A DNA stretch of 64,000 nucleotides from Paraburkholderia caffeinilytica (lineage in GTDB: Bacteria; Pseudomonadota; Gammaproteobacteria; Burkholderiales; Burkholderiaceae). A program made the translations under genes and the position numbers. The stretch is from the NCBI RefSeq assembly GCF_003368325.1, contig NZ_CP031466.1, forward strand, positions 1,178,001 to 1,242,000. Direction: 5' to 3'. Below, one piece after another: positions 26,120-36,070 of the stretch (the stretch's first letter is position 1; the number at the start of each line of letters is the position of its first letter). The notes below the pieces were generated by a model. That model did not search any database. It was not told the DNA's origin and saw only the letters and a program-made list of their open reading frames with translations.

Positions 26120-26503
26120 ATGTCGAAGCAGCAGGGTACATTGAGTGACGAGTTCATCGCGCAGCAGCGCAAGCGCCTCCTCGCATTACGGCAGGAACTG
26201 TTGGGCGGAGAGGAGAAGACGATCGCGGACGAGCGGACGGCCGATGAGCAGCATGGCGACGAGGCGGAAGAGCTCGAGGACGAGGCGCAGGGCATGGCGC
26301 AGAATGAGGTCAACCAGGCGCTGCACGACGTATTCGACCAGCGCATCAAGGATATCGAGCGCGCGCTGCGGAAGATCGACGAGGGTACCTACGGTTTCTC
26401 CGACGCGAGCGGCGAGCCGATACCGAAGGCCCGGCTGGAAGTTGCCCCCGAGGCGATCCTGACCGTCGAAGAGCAGAGCCGTCGCGAGGCTGGCAGATCT
26501 TAG
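26120..26503 (+). CDS. DksA/TraR-like protein without zinc-finger cysteines
   Basis: This 127-residue protein has a long helical, very acidic N-terminal half (QQRKRLLALRQELL...DEAEELEDEAQGMAQNEV) and the typical DksA C-terminal pattern: RALRKIDEGTYGFSD, GEPIPKARLEVAP. In DksA and TraR the segment is YGxCxxCGxxI...CxxC; here all four cysteines are replaced (YGFSDASGEPI, AILTVEEQSR). The protein has no cysteine at all. It may still enter the RNA polymerase secondary channel, since cysteine-poor DksA paralogues with retained function are known. Its target is unknown. Confidence 0.82.
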   Translation: MSKQQGTLSDEFIAQQRKRLLALRQELLGGEEKTIADERTADEQHGDEAEELEDEAQGMAQNEVNQALHDVFDQRIKDIERALRKIDEGTYGFSDASGEPIPKARLEVAPEAILTVEEQSRREAGRS

Positions 26504-26957
26504 ATGCGGTAACTGTCGCCCAGCAATCCCAAACGCAGCGCCTCCCGACCGTCAATTTCAGGCAGCGGAATCCCGTTCCATGAGGCGCCTTTGGCGGATT
26601 GCGCCGATGCCTATCATCGGAAAAAGCAATATTCCCTTATCCACACGCCCCTCATAGAATCCAAGGGCGGATTCAGGGATTCGTTATGCTAATCATGTCG
26701 ATATCGACGTCGTAACCCATCCGTATTGTTCAGACAGCGCTCGTTGAGCACGAACAGTTGCTCCGCGCCGACGCATCCACCGCGCTCGATGAGTCATCGC
26801 TATCACGGGTCCCCCGTTATTGAGTCAAACCAGCCAACCGTGAAGAGCGACGCCAGGAGACATGTTGGCGAAGCCAGCCGAGACTTCGCCACTCACATGA
26901 ACGCGTCCCATAGCCTTTTTAAATAGCCGGATGCCTTAACCGAAAAGGTGACTCTCG
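26504..26957. other. Long leader region of the disaggregase gene
   Basis: About 450 bp upstream of the ClpK/ClpG-type gene with no plausible coding frame. It is less GC-rich than its surroundings and contains a perfect 12-bp palindrome GTCGATATCGAC (26697-26708). A heat-shock sigma32 promoter would be expected, but I found no convincing CTTGAA/CCCCAT pair. Confidence 0.4.
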
Positions 26958-29768
26958 ATGCCAGCCCTCTGCGAAATCTGTAACGCCCGTCCCGCTGTTG
27001 CCCGTGTAACCGTTGTGCAAAATGGGGAGCGGAAATCCTTATCGATCTGCGACTACGACTACCGTCAACTGATGCGGCACCAAAGCATGCTCAACCCGTT
27101 CGATTCGCTGCTGGGCGGTGGCGGCCTGTCGCGCTTCTTCGGCGGCATGGAGCAGGGGGCCGAGGACGACGACATTGGGCTCGCCGCCGAGGTGCCGCGC
27201 GAATCGGTCGATGCCACCGATGCTTTCAGCGAGCAGACGCTCGAATTACTGCAGCGCGCCGCGGAGAAGGCACACGAGCTGGGCCGCAATGAACTCGATA
27301 CCGAGCACCTGCTGTACGTGCTCGCCGACACCGACGTGTGCGCGGCGTTGCTCAAGGAGCTCAAGCTCTCGCCGCAGGACATCAAGGGATACATCGATCA
27401 GCATGCGCAAAAGGGACGCGGCGATCCTGGCTCGCCGATCGAGAAGATGACCGTGTCGCCTCGTCTGAAAAAGGCGTTCCAGTATGCGTTTCAGGCGTCG
27501 CGCGATCTGGGGCACTCGTACGTCGGCCCGGAACACCTGCTCATCGGGCTTGCAGCCGTGCCGGACAGTATCGCGGGCACGCTGCTGAGGAAATATGGCG
27601 TGACGCCGGAGGCGTTGCGGCAGAAAGTCGTGAAGGTCGTGGGTAAAGGGGCGGAGGACGGCCGCGTCGATACGCCGACCGGCACGCCCACGCTCGACAA
27701 GTTCGGGCGCGATCTCACGGCCATGGCGCGTCAGGGCAAGCTCGACCCGGTACTCGGACGCGCGCAGGAAATCGAAAGCACGATCGAGGTGCTCGCGCGG
27801 CGCAAGAAGAACAACCCCGTGCTGATCGGCGAGCCGGGTGTCGGCAAGACGGCGATCGTCGAAGGGCTGGCGCAGCGCATCGTTAACGGCGACGTGCCTG
27901 AAGTGCTGCGCGGCAAGCGGCTCGTCGAGGTCAACATCAATTCGATGGTGGCGGGCGCGAAGTATCGCGGCGAATTCGAGGAACGCGCCAAGCAGCTGAT
28001 CGACGAGGTCACGGCGAAGCAGGACGAACTGATTCTGCTCATCGACGAACTGCACACGATCGTGGGCGCGGGGCAAGGCGGGGGAGAAGGCGGCCTCGAT
28101 ATCGCGAACGTGCTCAAGCCCGCGCTTGCGCGCGGCGAGCTTAGCCTGATCGGCGCGACGACGCTCAACGAATATCAGAAGTACATCGAAAAGGATGCGG
28201 CGCTCGAGCGGCGCTTCCAGCCGGTGTTGGTGCCGGAACCGACAGTCGAGCAGACCATCGTCATCCTGCGCGGCCTTCGCGACAAGCTCGAGGCGCACCA
28301 CCAGGTGACCTTCGCCGACGATGCGTTCGTTGCCGCCGCCGAACTGTCGGATCGCTACATCACGTCGCGCTTCTTGCCCGACAAGGCCATCGACCTGATC
28401 GACCAGGCGGCGGCGCGCGTGCGCATCGGCGCGACCTCGCGTCCCGCGGCCATCCAGGAACTCGAAGCGGAAATCGCCCAGCTCAAGCGCGAGCAGGATT
28501 ATGCATCGTCGCGCAAGCGCTTCGATGAGGCGAAAGCTTTCGAGGCACGTATTGGTGAGAAGCAGGCGAAACTCGACGAGCAGATGGAGGCATGGCAGCG
28601 CAAGACCGGCTCGGAGACGCTCGAAGTGACCGTGCAGTCGATCGCCGAAGTGGTGTCGCGTCTTACCGGCATTCCGGTCACGGAGCTCACGCAGGAAGAG
28701 CGCCAGAAGCTGCTGGATATGGAGAAGAAGCTGCGCGAACGCGTGGTCGGCCAGGACGACGCAGTGACCGCCGTGAGCGATGCCGTGCGTCTGTCGCGTG
28801 CCGGACTCGGCCAGGCGAACCGGCCGATCGCGACCTTCCTGTTCCTCGGGCCCACGGGCGTCGGCAAGACCGAGCTCGCGAAGGCGCTGGCGGAAACGGT
28901 GTTCGGCGACGAGTCGGCGGTGATCCGCATCGACATGTCCGAGTACATGGAGCGTCACGCGGTCGCACGGCTGATCGGCGCGCCTCCGGGCTACGTCGGT
29001 TACGACGAGGGCGGGCAACTGACCGAGCGCGTCCGGCGGCGCCCCTACAGCGTGATCCTGCTCGATGAGATCGAGAAGGCCCACCCCGACGTGAACAACG
29101 TGCTGCTGCAGGTGTTCGACGACGGGCGGCTGACCGACGGCAAGGGCCGCGTGGTCGACTTCAGCAACACGATCATCATTGCGACGAGCAACCTCGGCGC
29201 GTCGATCATCATGGACAACCTCGAAAAGCCCGAGGCGGATCGCCTGGCTGAGAAAGCGATTCGCGAGGCGTTGATGGGCGTGCTCAAGGGTCACTTCCGT
29301 CCTGAATTCCTGAACCGGATCGACGAGATCATCGTCTTCCACGGACTCTCGCGCGACAACATCCGCTCGATCGTGCAGATCCAGGTCGACCGGGTCGTGC
29401 GCACCGCCGCCGCGCAGGACATTACCCTCAGGATAGATGGGTCGGTTATCGATCGCCTCGCCGATGCCGGCTATCGGCCGGAGTTCGGGGCGCGCGAGTT
29501 GAAGCGGCAGATTCGCCAGGAACTGGAAACGCGGCTTGCGAAGGAGATTCTCAGCGACGCCCTGAAGTCGGGCGACAGCGTCGAGGTCAGTTACGACAAG
29601 GAAAGCGGCGAAGTGAAGTTCAGCAAGAGCGAGGCGCCGCCTGCTTCTGCATCTGCTTTCGCGCCGAAGGCGACGGCCGCGAAGGGTAGCAACGGCCGTG
29701 CGAAGAAGAAGCTGTCCAAAGAGGCCGGCAGCCCCGAGCCAACTGAAAGCGCCCACTCGAAGGCATGA
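26958..29768 (+). CDS. ClpK/ClpG-type AAA+ disaggregase
   Basis: This 936-residue Hsp100 protein has the following domain order. First comes an N-terminal zinc-finger-like region with C5, C8 and C31 ([15 protein letters not shown]). A Clp_N double repeat follows (about 90-230), then AAA1 with GEPGVGKT and IDELHT, a short coiled middle segment (about 495-545), AAA2 with GPTGVGKT and [10 protein letters not shown], and a basic Lys/Ala-rich tail. The region after SNLGASII lacks the IGL/IGF loop that docks ClpP, as in ClpB and ClpG, so it is probably a stand-alone aggregate-dissolving chaperone that gives heat tolerance. The small-HSP partner genes of the known heat-resistance island are not adjacent. 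Confidence 0.9.
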   Translation: MPALCEICNARPAVARVTVVQNGERKSLSICDYDYRQLMRHQSMLNPFDSLLGGGGLSRFFGGMEQGAEDDDIGLAAEVPRESVDATDAFSEQTLELLQRAAEKAHELGRNELDTEHLLYVLADTDVCAALLKELKLSPQDIKGYIDQHAQKGRGDPGSPIEKMTVSPRLKKAFQYAFQASRDLGHSYVGPEHLLIGLAAVPDSIAGTLLRKYGVTPEALRQKVVKVVGKGAEDGRVDTPTGTPTLDKFGRDLTAMARQGKLDPVLGRAQEIESTIEVLARRKKNNPVLIGEPGVGKTAIVEGLAQRIVNGDVPEVLRGKRLVEVNINSMVAGAKYRGEFEERAKQLIDEVTAKQDELILLIDELHTIVGAGQGGGEGGLDIANVLKPALARGELSLIGATTLNEYQKYIEKDAALERRFQPVLVPEPTVEQTIVILRGLRDKLEAHHQVTFADDAFVAAAELSDRYITSRFLPDKAIDLIDQAAARVRIGATSRPAAIQELEAEIAQLKREQDYASSRKRFDEAKAFEARIGEKQAKLDEQMEAWQRKTGSETLEVTVQSIAEVVSRLTGIPVTELTQEERQKLLDMEKKLRERVVGQDDAVTAVSDAVRLSRAGLGQANRPIATFLFLGPTGVGKTELAKALAETVFGDESAVIRIDMSEYMERHAVARLIGAPPGYVGYDEGGQLTERVRRRPYSVILLDEIEKAHPDVNNVLLQVFDDGRLTDGKGRVVDFSNTIIIATSNLGASIIMDNLEKPEADRLAEKAIREALMGVLKGHFRPEFLNRIDEIIVFHGLSRDNIRSIVQIQVDRVVRTAAAQDITLRIDGSVIDRLADAGYRPEFGARELKRQIRQELETRLAKEILSDALKSGDSVEVSYDKESGEVKFSKSEAPPASASAFAPKATAAKGSNGRAKKKLSKEAGSPEPTESAHSKA

Positions 29769-29849
29769 CGTGGGCAACCCGCTGGGAGACGCCGCTGCGT
29801 CATCGCCGACGATGCGCGGGCTCCCGGCGTGAGCGATACGGGCCATGTG

Positions 29850-29885
29850 GGTGGACGTGCACCGTGTGTACTGTGCACGTCCGCC
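29850..29885 (+). terminator. Hairpin downstream of the disaggregase gene
   Basis: A 13-bp stem, GGTGGACGTGCAC (29850-29862) with GTGCACGTCCGCC (29873-29885), one wobble, 10-nt loop. It stands about 80 bp after the stop codon. There is no immediate T-run, so it may stabilise the 3' end or act with Rho instead of terminating by itself. Confidence 0.45.
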
Positions 29886-30021
29886 ACTGGCCGATCTGTA
29901 CTCTTTCGCCATGCATCAACCCAACTAGACTAAAGCCGTATCCGCGCTTCATGCCGGGACGCGGCGTAAGTTCAATCCGGATTGATGTCAGGCATCCTAA
30001 TGAAGGCCATGGAGTTTCAAA

Positions 30022-32298
30022 ATGACCACACGACGCGAAGTTCCTGGAATCCGACCGTACGACGCACCCGCCGGAGGATGGGGGGCGCTCCGGGCGACAG
30101 CTCAAGCCGTCCGAACCCAGATGGAAAACATCGAGGCGCCGATCACGCTGATGCGGACCAATCAGCCCGACGGCTTCGATTGTCCGGGTTGCGCGTGGCC
30201 GGACAAGGAACACAAATCCACCTTCCAGTTCTGCGAGAACGGCGCCAAAGCGGTCACGTGGGAAGCGACGACCAAGCGGGTGACGCCGGAATTTTTCGAG
30301 AACAACACGGTGTCGTCGTTGCTGCAACGAACGGATTTCGAACTGGAGGACCTCGGCCGACTGACGCATCCCCTCGTCTACGACCGCGCAACGGACAAAT
30401 TCCGGGCGGTCGAATGGGAGGACGCATTCGCTCGCATCGGTGAAGTGCTGCGCGGATTGTCCTCGCCCGACGAAGCCGAGTTCTACACCTCGGGCAGAGC
30501 GTCGAACGAGGCTGCCTACCTCTTTCAGTTGCTCGCGCGAGAATACGGCACCAACAATTTCCCGGATTGCTCGAACATGTGCCACGAGCCGACCAGCGTT
30601 GGGTTGCCGCAGTCGATCGGAATCGGCAAAGGCACGGTATCGCTGGAGGATTTCGACAAGACCGAGCTCATCCTCTCGATCGGCCACAATCCCGGCACGA
30701 ATCACCCGCGCATGATGGGGACGCTCCACGAATGCTCGCGGCGCAATGTCCCGATCATCGTGTTCAATCCGCTGCGCGAGCGGGCGCTCGAGCGCTTCGC
30801 CGATCCGCAGAGCGTGATCGAAATGGCGACGTTCGCGTCGACACGAATTGCGTCCACCTATTTCCAGCTCGACGCCGGCGGAGACGCGGCTGCCCTGAAA
30901 GGCATCATGAAGTCGCTCCTGCAGATGGACGCGGAGCAGGGCAACACGGTCCTCGACCACGCGTTCATCGCAACGCATACCGAGGGTTTCGACGCGTTTG
31001 CGGCCGATCTGGAAGCAACGTCGTGGGACGACATCGAAAAGGCCAGCGGACTCACCCGTGAAGATCTCGAAGAAGTGGCGATTGCCTATGCAAAGTCGAA
31101 TGCGACGATTGTCACGTATGGCATGGGCATTACCCAGCATAACAAGGGCACGGCCAATGTCCGTCTGATTGCTGACCTGTTGTTATTGCGCGGCAATATC
31201 GGCAAGCCCGGCGCGGGCATCTGTCCTTTGCGCGGCCATTCCAACGTGCAGGGGAACCGCACGGTCGGCATCACCGAAAAGCCGTCCGCCGCCTTCCTCC
31301 AGCGTATCGAGGAGGTATTCGGCTTCAAGCCGCCCGCGGCGCACGGGCACGATGCGGTCCAGGCCATGCAGGCGATGATCGCCGGCACGGCCAAGGCCCT
31401 GATCTGTCTGGGTGGAAACTTTGCCGTTGCGTTACCCGATTCGGAGCAGTCCTTCCCGGCAATGGGCAAGCTCGATCTGAGCGTCCACCTCGGCACCAAG
31501 CTCAATCGTTCGCATCTGCTGGTGGCAAAGGAAACGTATGTGCTGCCTGTTGTGGGGCGCACGGAACTCGATATCCAGGCGACCGGCCGGCAATCCATTA
31601 CGGTCGAGGATTCCATGTCGATGGTCCACGCTTCGTCGGGCAAGCTGACGCCGGCGTCCGGGCATCTGCTGTCCGAACCGGCGATCGTCGCCGGCATTGC
31701 CAGGGCCGCCTTGCCGAACAGCAAGGTGGCATGGTCGGAACTGGTTGCCGACTACGACAGGATCCGGGACCTGATCGAGCAAACCGTGCCGGGATTCGAG
31801 GCGTTCAATGCACGAATCAGAGTGCCGGGCGGATTCCGCATGCCGCTTCCTCCGACCGAACGCGTGTGGCCCACGCCGTCAGGCAAGGCGATGTTCTCGG
31901 TGTACGGCGGCGTGAGGGAAGATGCGGACGTTCTCGGCGCCGAAAATGTGCTGCGTCTCATCACGATCCGCAGCCACGACCAGTACAACACCACCATCTA
32001 CGCGATGGACGATCGTTACCGGGGCGTGTTCGGCCGGCGCGACGTGCTGTTCATGAACGAGGACGATCTTGCCGCGCGTGGACTCGAGCACGGCGATCTG
32101 GTCGACATTGAAACGATTTCAGCGGGCAGGCAGCGTAGCCTGAGGAAGGTCACTGCCATCGCTTACAACATCGCGCCGGGTTCGGTGGCGGCCTATTATC
32201 CGGAAGCCAACGTGCTGGTGCCGCTCGACTTCATCGACAAGGAGAGCGGCACGCCTTCGTACAAGTCCGTTCCTGTTCATGTCGTGCGGTCGGCATAG
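30022..32298 (+). CDS. FdhF/YdeP-family molybdopterin oxidoreductase
   Basis: This 758-residue cytoplasmic molybdoenzyme of the formate dehydrogenase alpha-like (YdeP) family has the N-terminal FDCPGCAWPD with C54 and C57 plus C71 as likely Fe-S ligands, the molybdenum-ligand position SNMCHEPTS (Cys-His), cofactor-binding GRASNEAAYLFQLLAREY and GQ-type SIGHNPGTNHPR, and a C-terminal molydopterin-dinucleotide domain (SHDQYNTTIYAMDDRYRG). E. coli YdeP is linked to acid resistance; the substrate is not established. GGAG lies 7 nt before the ATG. The moaA-moaE-moaD genes 4 kb downstream could make its cofactor. Confidence 0.9.
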   Translation: MTTRREVPGIRPYDAPAGGWGALRATAQAVRTQMENIEAPITLMRTNQPDGFDCPGCAWPDKEHKSTFQFCENGAKAVTWEATTKRVTPEFFENNTVSSLLQRTDFELEDLGRLTHPLVYDRATDKFRAVEWEDAFARIGEVLRGLSSPDEAEFYTSGRASNEAAYLFQLLAREYGTNNFPDCSNMCHEPTSVGLPQSIGIGKGTVSLEDFDKTELILSIGHNPGTNHPRMMGTLHECSRRNVPIIVFNPLRERALERFADPQSVIEMATFASTRIASTYFQLDAGGDAAALKGIMKSLLQMDAEQGNTVLDHAFIATHTEGFDAFAADLEATSWDDIEKASGLTREDLEEVAIAYAKSNATIVTYGMGITQHNKGTANVRLIADLLLLRGNIGKPGAGICPLRGHSNVQGNRTVGITEKPSAAFLQRIEEVFGFKPPAAHGHDAVQAMQAMIAGTAKALICLGGNFAVALPDSEQSFPAMGKLDLSVHLGTKLNRSHLLVAKETYVLPVVGRTELDIQATGRQSITVEDSMSMVHASSGKLTPASGHLLSEPAIVAGIARAALPNSKVAWSELVADYDRIRDLIEQTVPGFEAFNARIRVPGGFRMPLPPTERVWPTPSGKAMFSVYGGVREDADVLGAENVLRLITIRSHDQYNTTIYAMDDRYRGVFGRRDVLFMNEDDLAARGLEHGDLVDIETISAGRQRSLRKVTAIAYNIAPGSVAAYYPEANVLVPLDFIDKESGTPSYKSVPVHVVRSA

Positions 32299-32426
32299 AC
32301 TCGACTCGACCGAGCTTATGGAGCGATCAGCCGGACTTGCGCGTATAGTTGATCGGCCCGCGAGATGCCACGCGTGAACGCCGTTCTTACGCAAACGCCG
32401 TTATCACCTGGAGCCATTGACCGATC

Positions 32427-33815
32427 ATGGAAATCTTCGATGCATTCCACCTTGCCAGGCTGCAGTTTGCGTTCACGGTGTCGTTTCATATTATTTTTCC
32501 CGCGATCAGCATCGGCATGGCGAGTTTCCTCGCCGTGCTGGAATGGCGCTGGCTGCTCACCGGCGACGTTGCCTACAAGGACATGTTCCAGTTCTGGTCG
32601 AAGATCTTTGCAGTCGGCTTTGGAATGGGCGTGGTCTCGGGCGTGGTGATGGCCTACGAGTTCGGCACCAACTGGAGTGGATTTTCCAGCGTGGCCGGCA
32701 ACGTCACGGGGCCGCTCCTGACCTACGAAGTGCTGACGGCGTTCTTTCTGGAGGCCGGCTTTCTCGGCGTCATGCTGTTTGGCTGGCAACGTGTCAGTCC
32801 ACGCGCGCACTTCTTCGCCACGCTCATGGTTGCGGTGGGCACGCTCATTTCCACATTCTGGATTCTCGCGTCGAATAGCTTCATGCAGACGCCGCAAGGC
32901 TTCGTCATCGAGCATGGCCGCATCGTACCGGTCGACTGGATGAAGGTGATCTTCAATCCGTCGTTTCCGTATCGCCTCGCGCATATGACCATTGCCGCGT
33001 TCATCGTCGCGGGTTTCATCGTTGCTGCTTGTGGTGCGTGGCATCTGTTGCAGGGCCGGCGCGACAAACCCGTCAAGCGCAGTTTTTCGATGGCGCTGTG
33101 GATCCTGCTTTTCCTGACGCCGGTGCAGATTTTCGTTGGCGACGCGCACGGCCTCAACACGCGCCAATACCAGCCGGCCAAGATCGCGGCAATCGAAGGC
33201 CTGTGGGAAACCGAACACGGCGGCACCGCGCTCAACCTGGTCGGCCTGCCCGACATGGATGCGGAAGTGACGCGATACGCGATCCAGATACCGCATCTGG
33301 GCAGCCTGATCCTGACTCACAGCTGGGGCGGCGAGATTCGCGGCCTGAAAGAATTCCCGCCACAGGACCGTCCGTACTCGCCGATCGTGTTCTGGACCTT
33401 CCGGGTCATGGCGGGTCTCGGCATGCTGATGCTGTTGACGGCGCTGCTCGGCTTGCTGCTCAGACTGCGCGGCCGACTCTACGAGACACGCTGGTATCAG
33501 GGCTTCGTCCTGTGCATGGGCCCTTCCGGCATCGTGGCGCTACTGGCGGGGTGGATAACGACCGAGGTCGGCCGTCAACCGTGGACGGTCTACGGTGTCC
33601 TGCGGACAGCGGACTCCGTCTCGCCGGTCAGTTCCCAGCAAGTCGGCGTTTCCTTGCTGATCTTCGTACTGGTGTATTTCGTCGTGTTCGGCATGGGGTT
33701 CTACTACATGATGAAGATGATGAAGCGCGGGCCTGAGGAGCACGCCGAGCGCCGCGAATCCCGCCGGCATCCGGTCTTGCGTAATCGCCCGTTGGACGCG
33801 CTGGAAGGAGAGTGA
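32427..33815 (+). CDS. cioA: Cyanide-insensitive-type bd quinol oxidase subunit I
   Basis: The 462-residue product is shorter than E. coli CydA because the Q-loop is short, as in CioA. Haem ligands and landmarks are visible: FHIIFPAISIGMA (His in helix 1), GMGVVSGVVMAYEFGTNW, the Glu pair in TYEVLTAFFLEAGFLG, Q-loop GLWETEHGGTALNLVG, and GWITTEVGRQPW near the C-terminus. It oxidises quinol and reduces oxygen to water at the inner membrane with high affinity or under respiratory poisoning. It is 4 bp from subunit II. Confidence 0.92.
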   Translation: MEIFDAFHLARLQFAFTVSFHIIFPAISIGMASFLAVLEWRWLLTGDVAYKDMFQFWSKIFAVGFGMGVVSGVVMAYEFGTNWSGFSSVAGNVTGPLLTYEVLTAFFLEAGFLGVMLFGWQRVSPRAHFFATLMVAVGTLISTFWILASNSFMQTPQGFVIEHGRIVPVDWMKVIFNPSFPYRLAHMTIAAFIVAGFIVAACGAWHLLQGRRDKPVKRSFSMALWILLFLTPVQIFVGDAHGLNTRQYQPAKIAAIEGLWETEHGGTALNLVGLPDMDAEVTRYAIQIPHLGSLILTHSWGGEIRGLKEFPPQDRPYSPIVFWTFRVMAGLGMLMLLTALLGLLLRLRGRLYETRWYQGFVLCMGPSGIVALLAGWITTEVGRQPWTVYGVLRTADSVSPVSSQQVGVSLLIFVLVYFVVFGMGFYYMMKMMKRGPEEHAERRESRRHPVLRNRPLDALEGE

Positions 33816-33819
33816 CACC

Positions 33820-34827
33820 ATGCAAATCGATCTTCCTGTTGTGTGGGCCGCGATCATCGGACTCGGCGTTTTCATCTACGTGATGCTGGACGGCTTCGAT
33901 CTGGGCATCGGCTTGCTGTTTCCGTTCTTCGAGGAGAAAGGCGACCGGCAAGTGATGCTCAATACCATCGCACCGGTGTGGGACGGTAACGAGACGTTCC
34001 TCGTGCTTGGCGGCGCCGGGCTTTACGGCGCGTTCCCGGTGGTCTATTCCACGCTGCTGCCGGCGAACTATCTTCCGCTGATCCTGATGGTGGTGGGCCT
34101 GATCTTTCGCGGAGCGGCCTTCGAACTGCGCGCCAAGGCGGTCAGGACCCAGCATGCGTGGGACCTCGCCTTCATGGGCGGCTCCGCGCTCGCAGGGCTC
34201 TGTCAGGGTATCGTGCTGGGGTCGCTGCTGCAAGGCATCAAGATCGTCGATGGCCGCTTCGCCGGCGAGCCGTTCGACTGGCTCTCGCCGTTCAGCCTGT
34301 TCTGCGGGATCGGCGTGCTCGCCACGTATGCGACGCTCGGCTGCGGCTGGCTCATCCTGAAGACCGACGGCGAATTGCAGCGCAAGATGCGCGAGGTGAT
34401 GCGCCCGCTCGTGAGCGTCCTGCTCGGGGCGATGATCGTCGTGAGTCTGTGGACGGTGATCGGCTTGCCGGCGGTTGCGCATCGCTGGTTCGGAAGCGGC
34501 AATCTCGGCTGGTTCCTGCCGGTGCCGGTTCTTGTCGTTGCCTGCGTGTGGGGCATCTTCCGCACGTTGCGATCGAAGCACGAAGCGACCCCGTTCCTTC
34601 TCACGCTCGCGCTGTGCTTTCTCGGCTACAGCGGCTTGCTCATCAGCATCTGGCCGAACATCGTTCCGCCGTCCCTGACGATCTGGGAGGCGTCGTCGAG
34701 TCATTCGAGCCAGCTGTTCGCGCTGGTCGGCACTGTGATCGTGCTGCCGGTCATCCTCATTTACAACGCGATGCAGTACCGCGTATTCCGCGGCAAGGTA
34801 CGCGAAGGGGACGCCGGTTACCACTGA
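33820..34827 (+). CDS. cioB: bd quinol oxidase subunit II
   Basis: This 335-residue membrane partner of the preceding subunit has an N-terminal YVMLDGFDLGIGLLFPFF and WDGNETFLVLGGAGLYGAFP, the conserved blocks of CydB/CioB, and about eight hydrophobic helices. It supports assembly and haem insertion. GGAGAG lies 6 nt before the ATG. No CydX or DUF2474-type small subunit frame was found in the 59 bp before the next gene. Confidence 0.92.
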   Translation: MQIDLPVVWAAIIGLGVFIYVMLDGFDLGIGLLFPFFEEKGDRQVMLNTIAPVWDGNETFLVLGGAGLYGAFPVVYSTLLPANYLPLILMVVGLIFRGAAFELRAKAVRTQHAWDLAFMGGSALAGLCQGIVLGSLLQGIKIVDGRFAGEPFDWLSPFSLFCGIGVLATYATLGCGWLILKTDGELQRKMREVMRPLVSVLLGAMIVVSLWTVIGLPAVAHRWFGSGNLGWFLPVPVLVVACVWGIFRTLRSKHEATPFLLTLALCFLGYSGLLISIWPNIVPPSLTIWEASSSHSSQLFALVGTVIVLPVILIYNAMQYRVFRGKVREGDAGYH

Positions 34828-34886
34828 GGGTGACGGCGCCGTCAGTCCACGCAGTCATACCATTCAAACCACTACAAGAGCACATC

Positions 34887-35798
34887 ATGATTGTCAGGCC
34901 AGGGCAGAACTGGTTCCGGCTGCTGTTTATCTGGAACGGTTCCGTGTTGCAGTCGATTATTCCCCAACTGGTTTTCATGGCGGCTGTCAGCAGTCTTGCC
35001 GTGGTGACGCAAGGGCGCATTTTCGGCGAGAAGATCCCGCTGAATACGGCGCCGTTCACCTTGTTCGGCCTTGCGCTTGCGATCTTCCTTGCGTTCCGCA
35101 ATAACGCGAGTTACGAGCGTTTCAATGAGGCGCGCCATCTATGGGGCACCATGTTGATCTCCGCGCGCGCGCTGACGTCGCAGATGCTGTGTTACGTACC
35201 GCAGGGCGATCACAACGTTCGGATGGCCCATACACTGATTGCGACGGTGTACGCGTTGAAGCACCAACTGCGTGGGACCGATCCGACGCCCGATCTCATT
35301 CGCCTGCTCGGGCGCACCCGAACCGAGGCATTGCAGCACACCTGCTACAAACCGGCTGCGCTGCTCAACGACATTCGTCGCGACTTCGCCGACCTGCGGG
35401 TTCGGGCACCGATCCCGGATACCACACTCTGGATGCTGGATGCGCAGATCAACGAACTGGGACGGACCGTGGGCGGGTGTGAGCGGATCGCCTCCACGCC
35501 CATTCCATTTGCCTACAGCGTATTGCTTCACCGTACCGTCTACGCCTACTGCGTCTTGCTGCCGTTCGGCCTTGTCGATTCGACGGAGTTCTTCACGCCG
35601 CTTCTCTGCGTTTTCATTTCCTACACGCTCATTGCGCTCGAAGCGATCGCCAGCGAAGTCGCCGAACCGTTTTCAGTTGCGCCGAATGCGCTGGCGCTTG
35701 ACGCCATGACCCGCAACATCGAACGATCGGTTCTCGAACTGTGCGGCTGCGAACTCCCCGAGGAGGTTGTGCCGGTGCGCGCGTACCAGTTGACTTAG
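34887..35798 (+). CDS. Bestrophin-family anion channel
   Basis: This 303-residue UPF0187/bestrophin-like membrane protein has WFRLLFIWNGSVLQSIIPQL at the N-terminus, RNNASYERFNEARHLWG (conserved family block), the central soluble helices with LRGTDPT and RTEALQHTC, and EAIASEVAEPF near the end (E-x3-P-F motif). Prokaryotic bestrophins form pentameric channels in the inner membrane. The ATG at 34887 starts the homologous region; the frame is open much further upstream across cioB but that part is a shadow. The physiological ion here is unknown. Confidence 0.87.
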   Translation: MIVRPGQNWFRLLFIWNGSVLQSIIPQLVFMAAVSSLAVVTQGRIFGEKIPLNTAPFTLFGLALAIFLAFRNNASYERFNEARHLWGTMLISARALTSQMLCYVPQGDHNVRMAHTLIATVYALKHQLRGTDPTPDLIRLLGRTRTEALQHTCYKPAALLNDIRRDFADLRVRAPIPDTTLWMLDAQINELGRTVGGCERIASTPIPFAYSVLLHRTVYAYCVLLPFGLVDSTEFFTPLLCVFISYTLIALEAIASEVAEPFSVAPNALALDAMTRNIERSVLELCGCELPEEVVPVRAYQLT

Positions 35799-36070
35799 GC
35801 GGCGCGCTTCGGTAGATCCGGCCTGCCTGTCCGGCAGGGCGTACTTCAGTCTCGCCGCCGCGCCCGATACGGCGCACGAACTGTACTCCTGAAATTCGGC
35901 GCGGACTGTGCGTCCCGCAAGCAGAGCCGGCGCACTATCCTGCCAACAGGCCATAGACAGACCGGCGGCTTTTCCGCTCAGACAGATCGACTGCGCTCAT
36001 GCTGCGTGCCGCATGCCGCATTCCACCGTATCCCGCATTCCACCGCATGCTGCCCACCTTCGGATAGATC

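Noticed and set aside
26697..26708. Perfect palindrome GTCGATATCGAC in the disaggregase leader, considered as operator
   Set aside because: Twelve bp with a simple sequence can occur by chance. It is not near a recognisable promoter and has no second copy.
27246..29912. Very long open frame (888 codons) on the minus strand opposite the disaggregase gene
   Set aside because: It is the mirror of a strongly coding, high-GC gene. Its composition is Arg/His/Asp-rich, it has no ribosome site, and no domain is recognisable.
34158..34886. Apparent fusion of a long N-terminal part to the bestrophin-like protein
   Set aside because: The upstream part is the out-of-frame shadow of cioB. The bestrophin homology begins exactly at the ATG at 34887.
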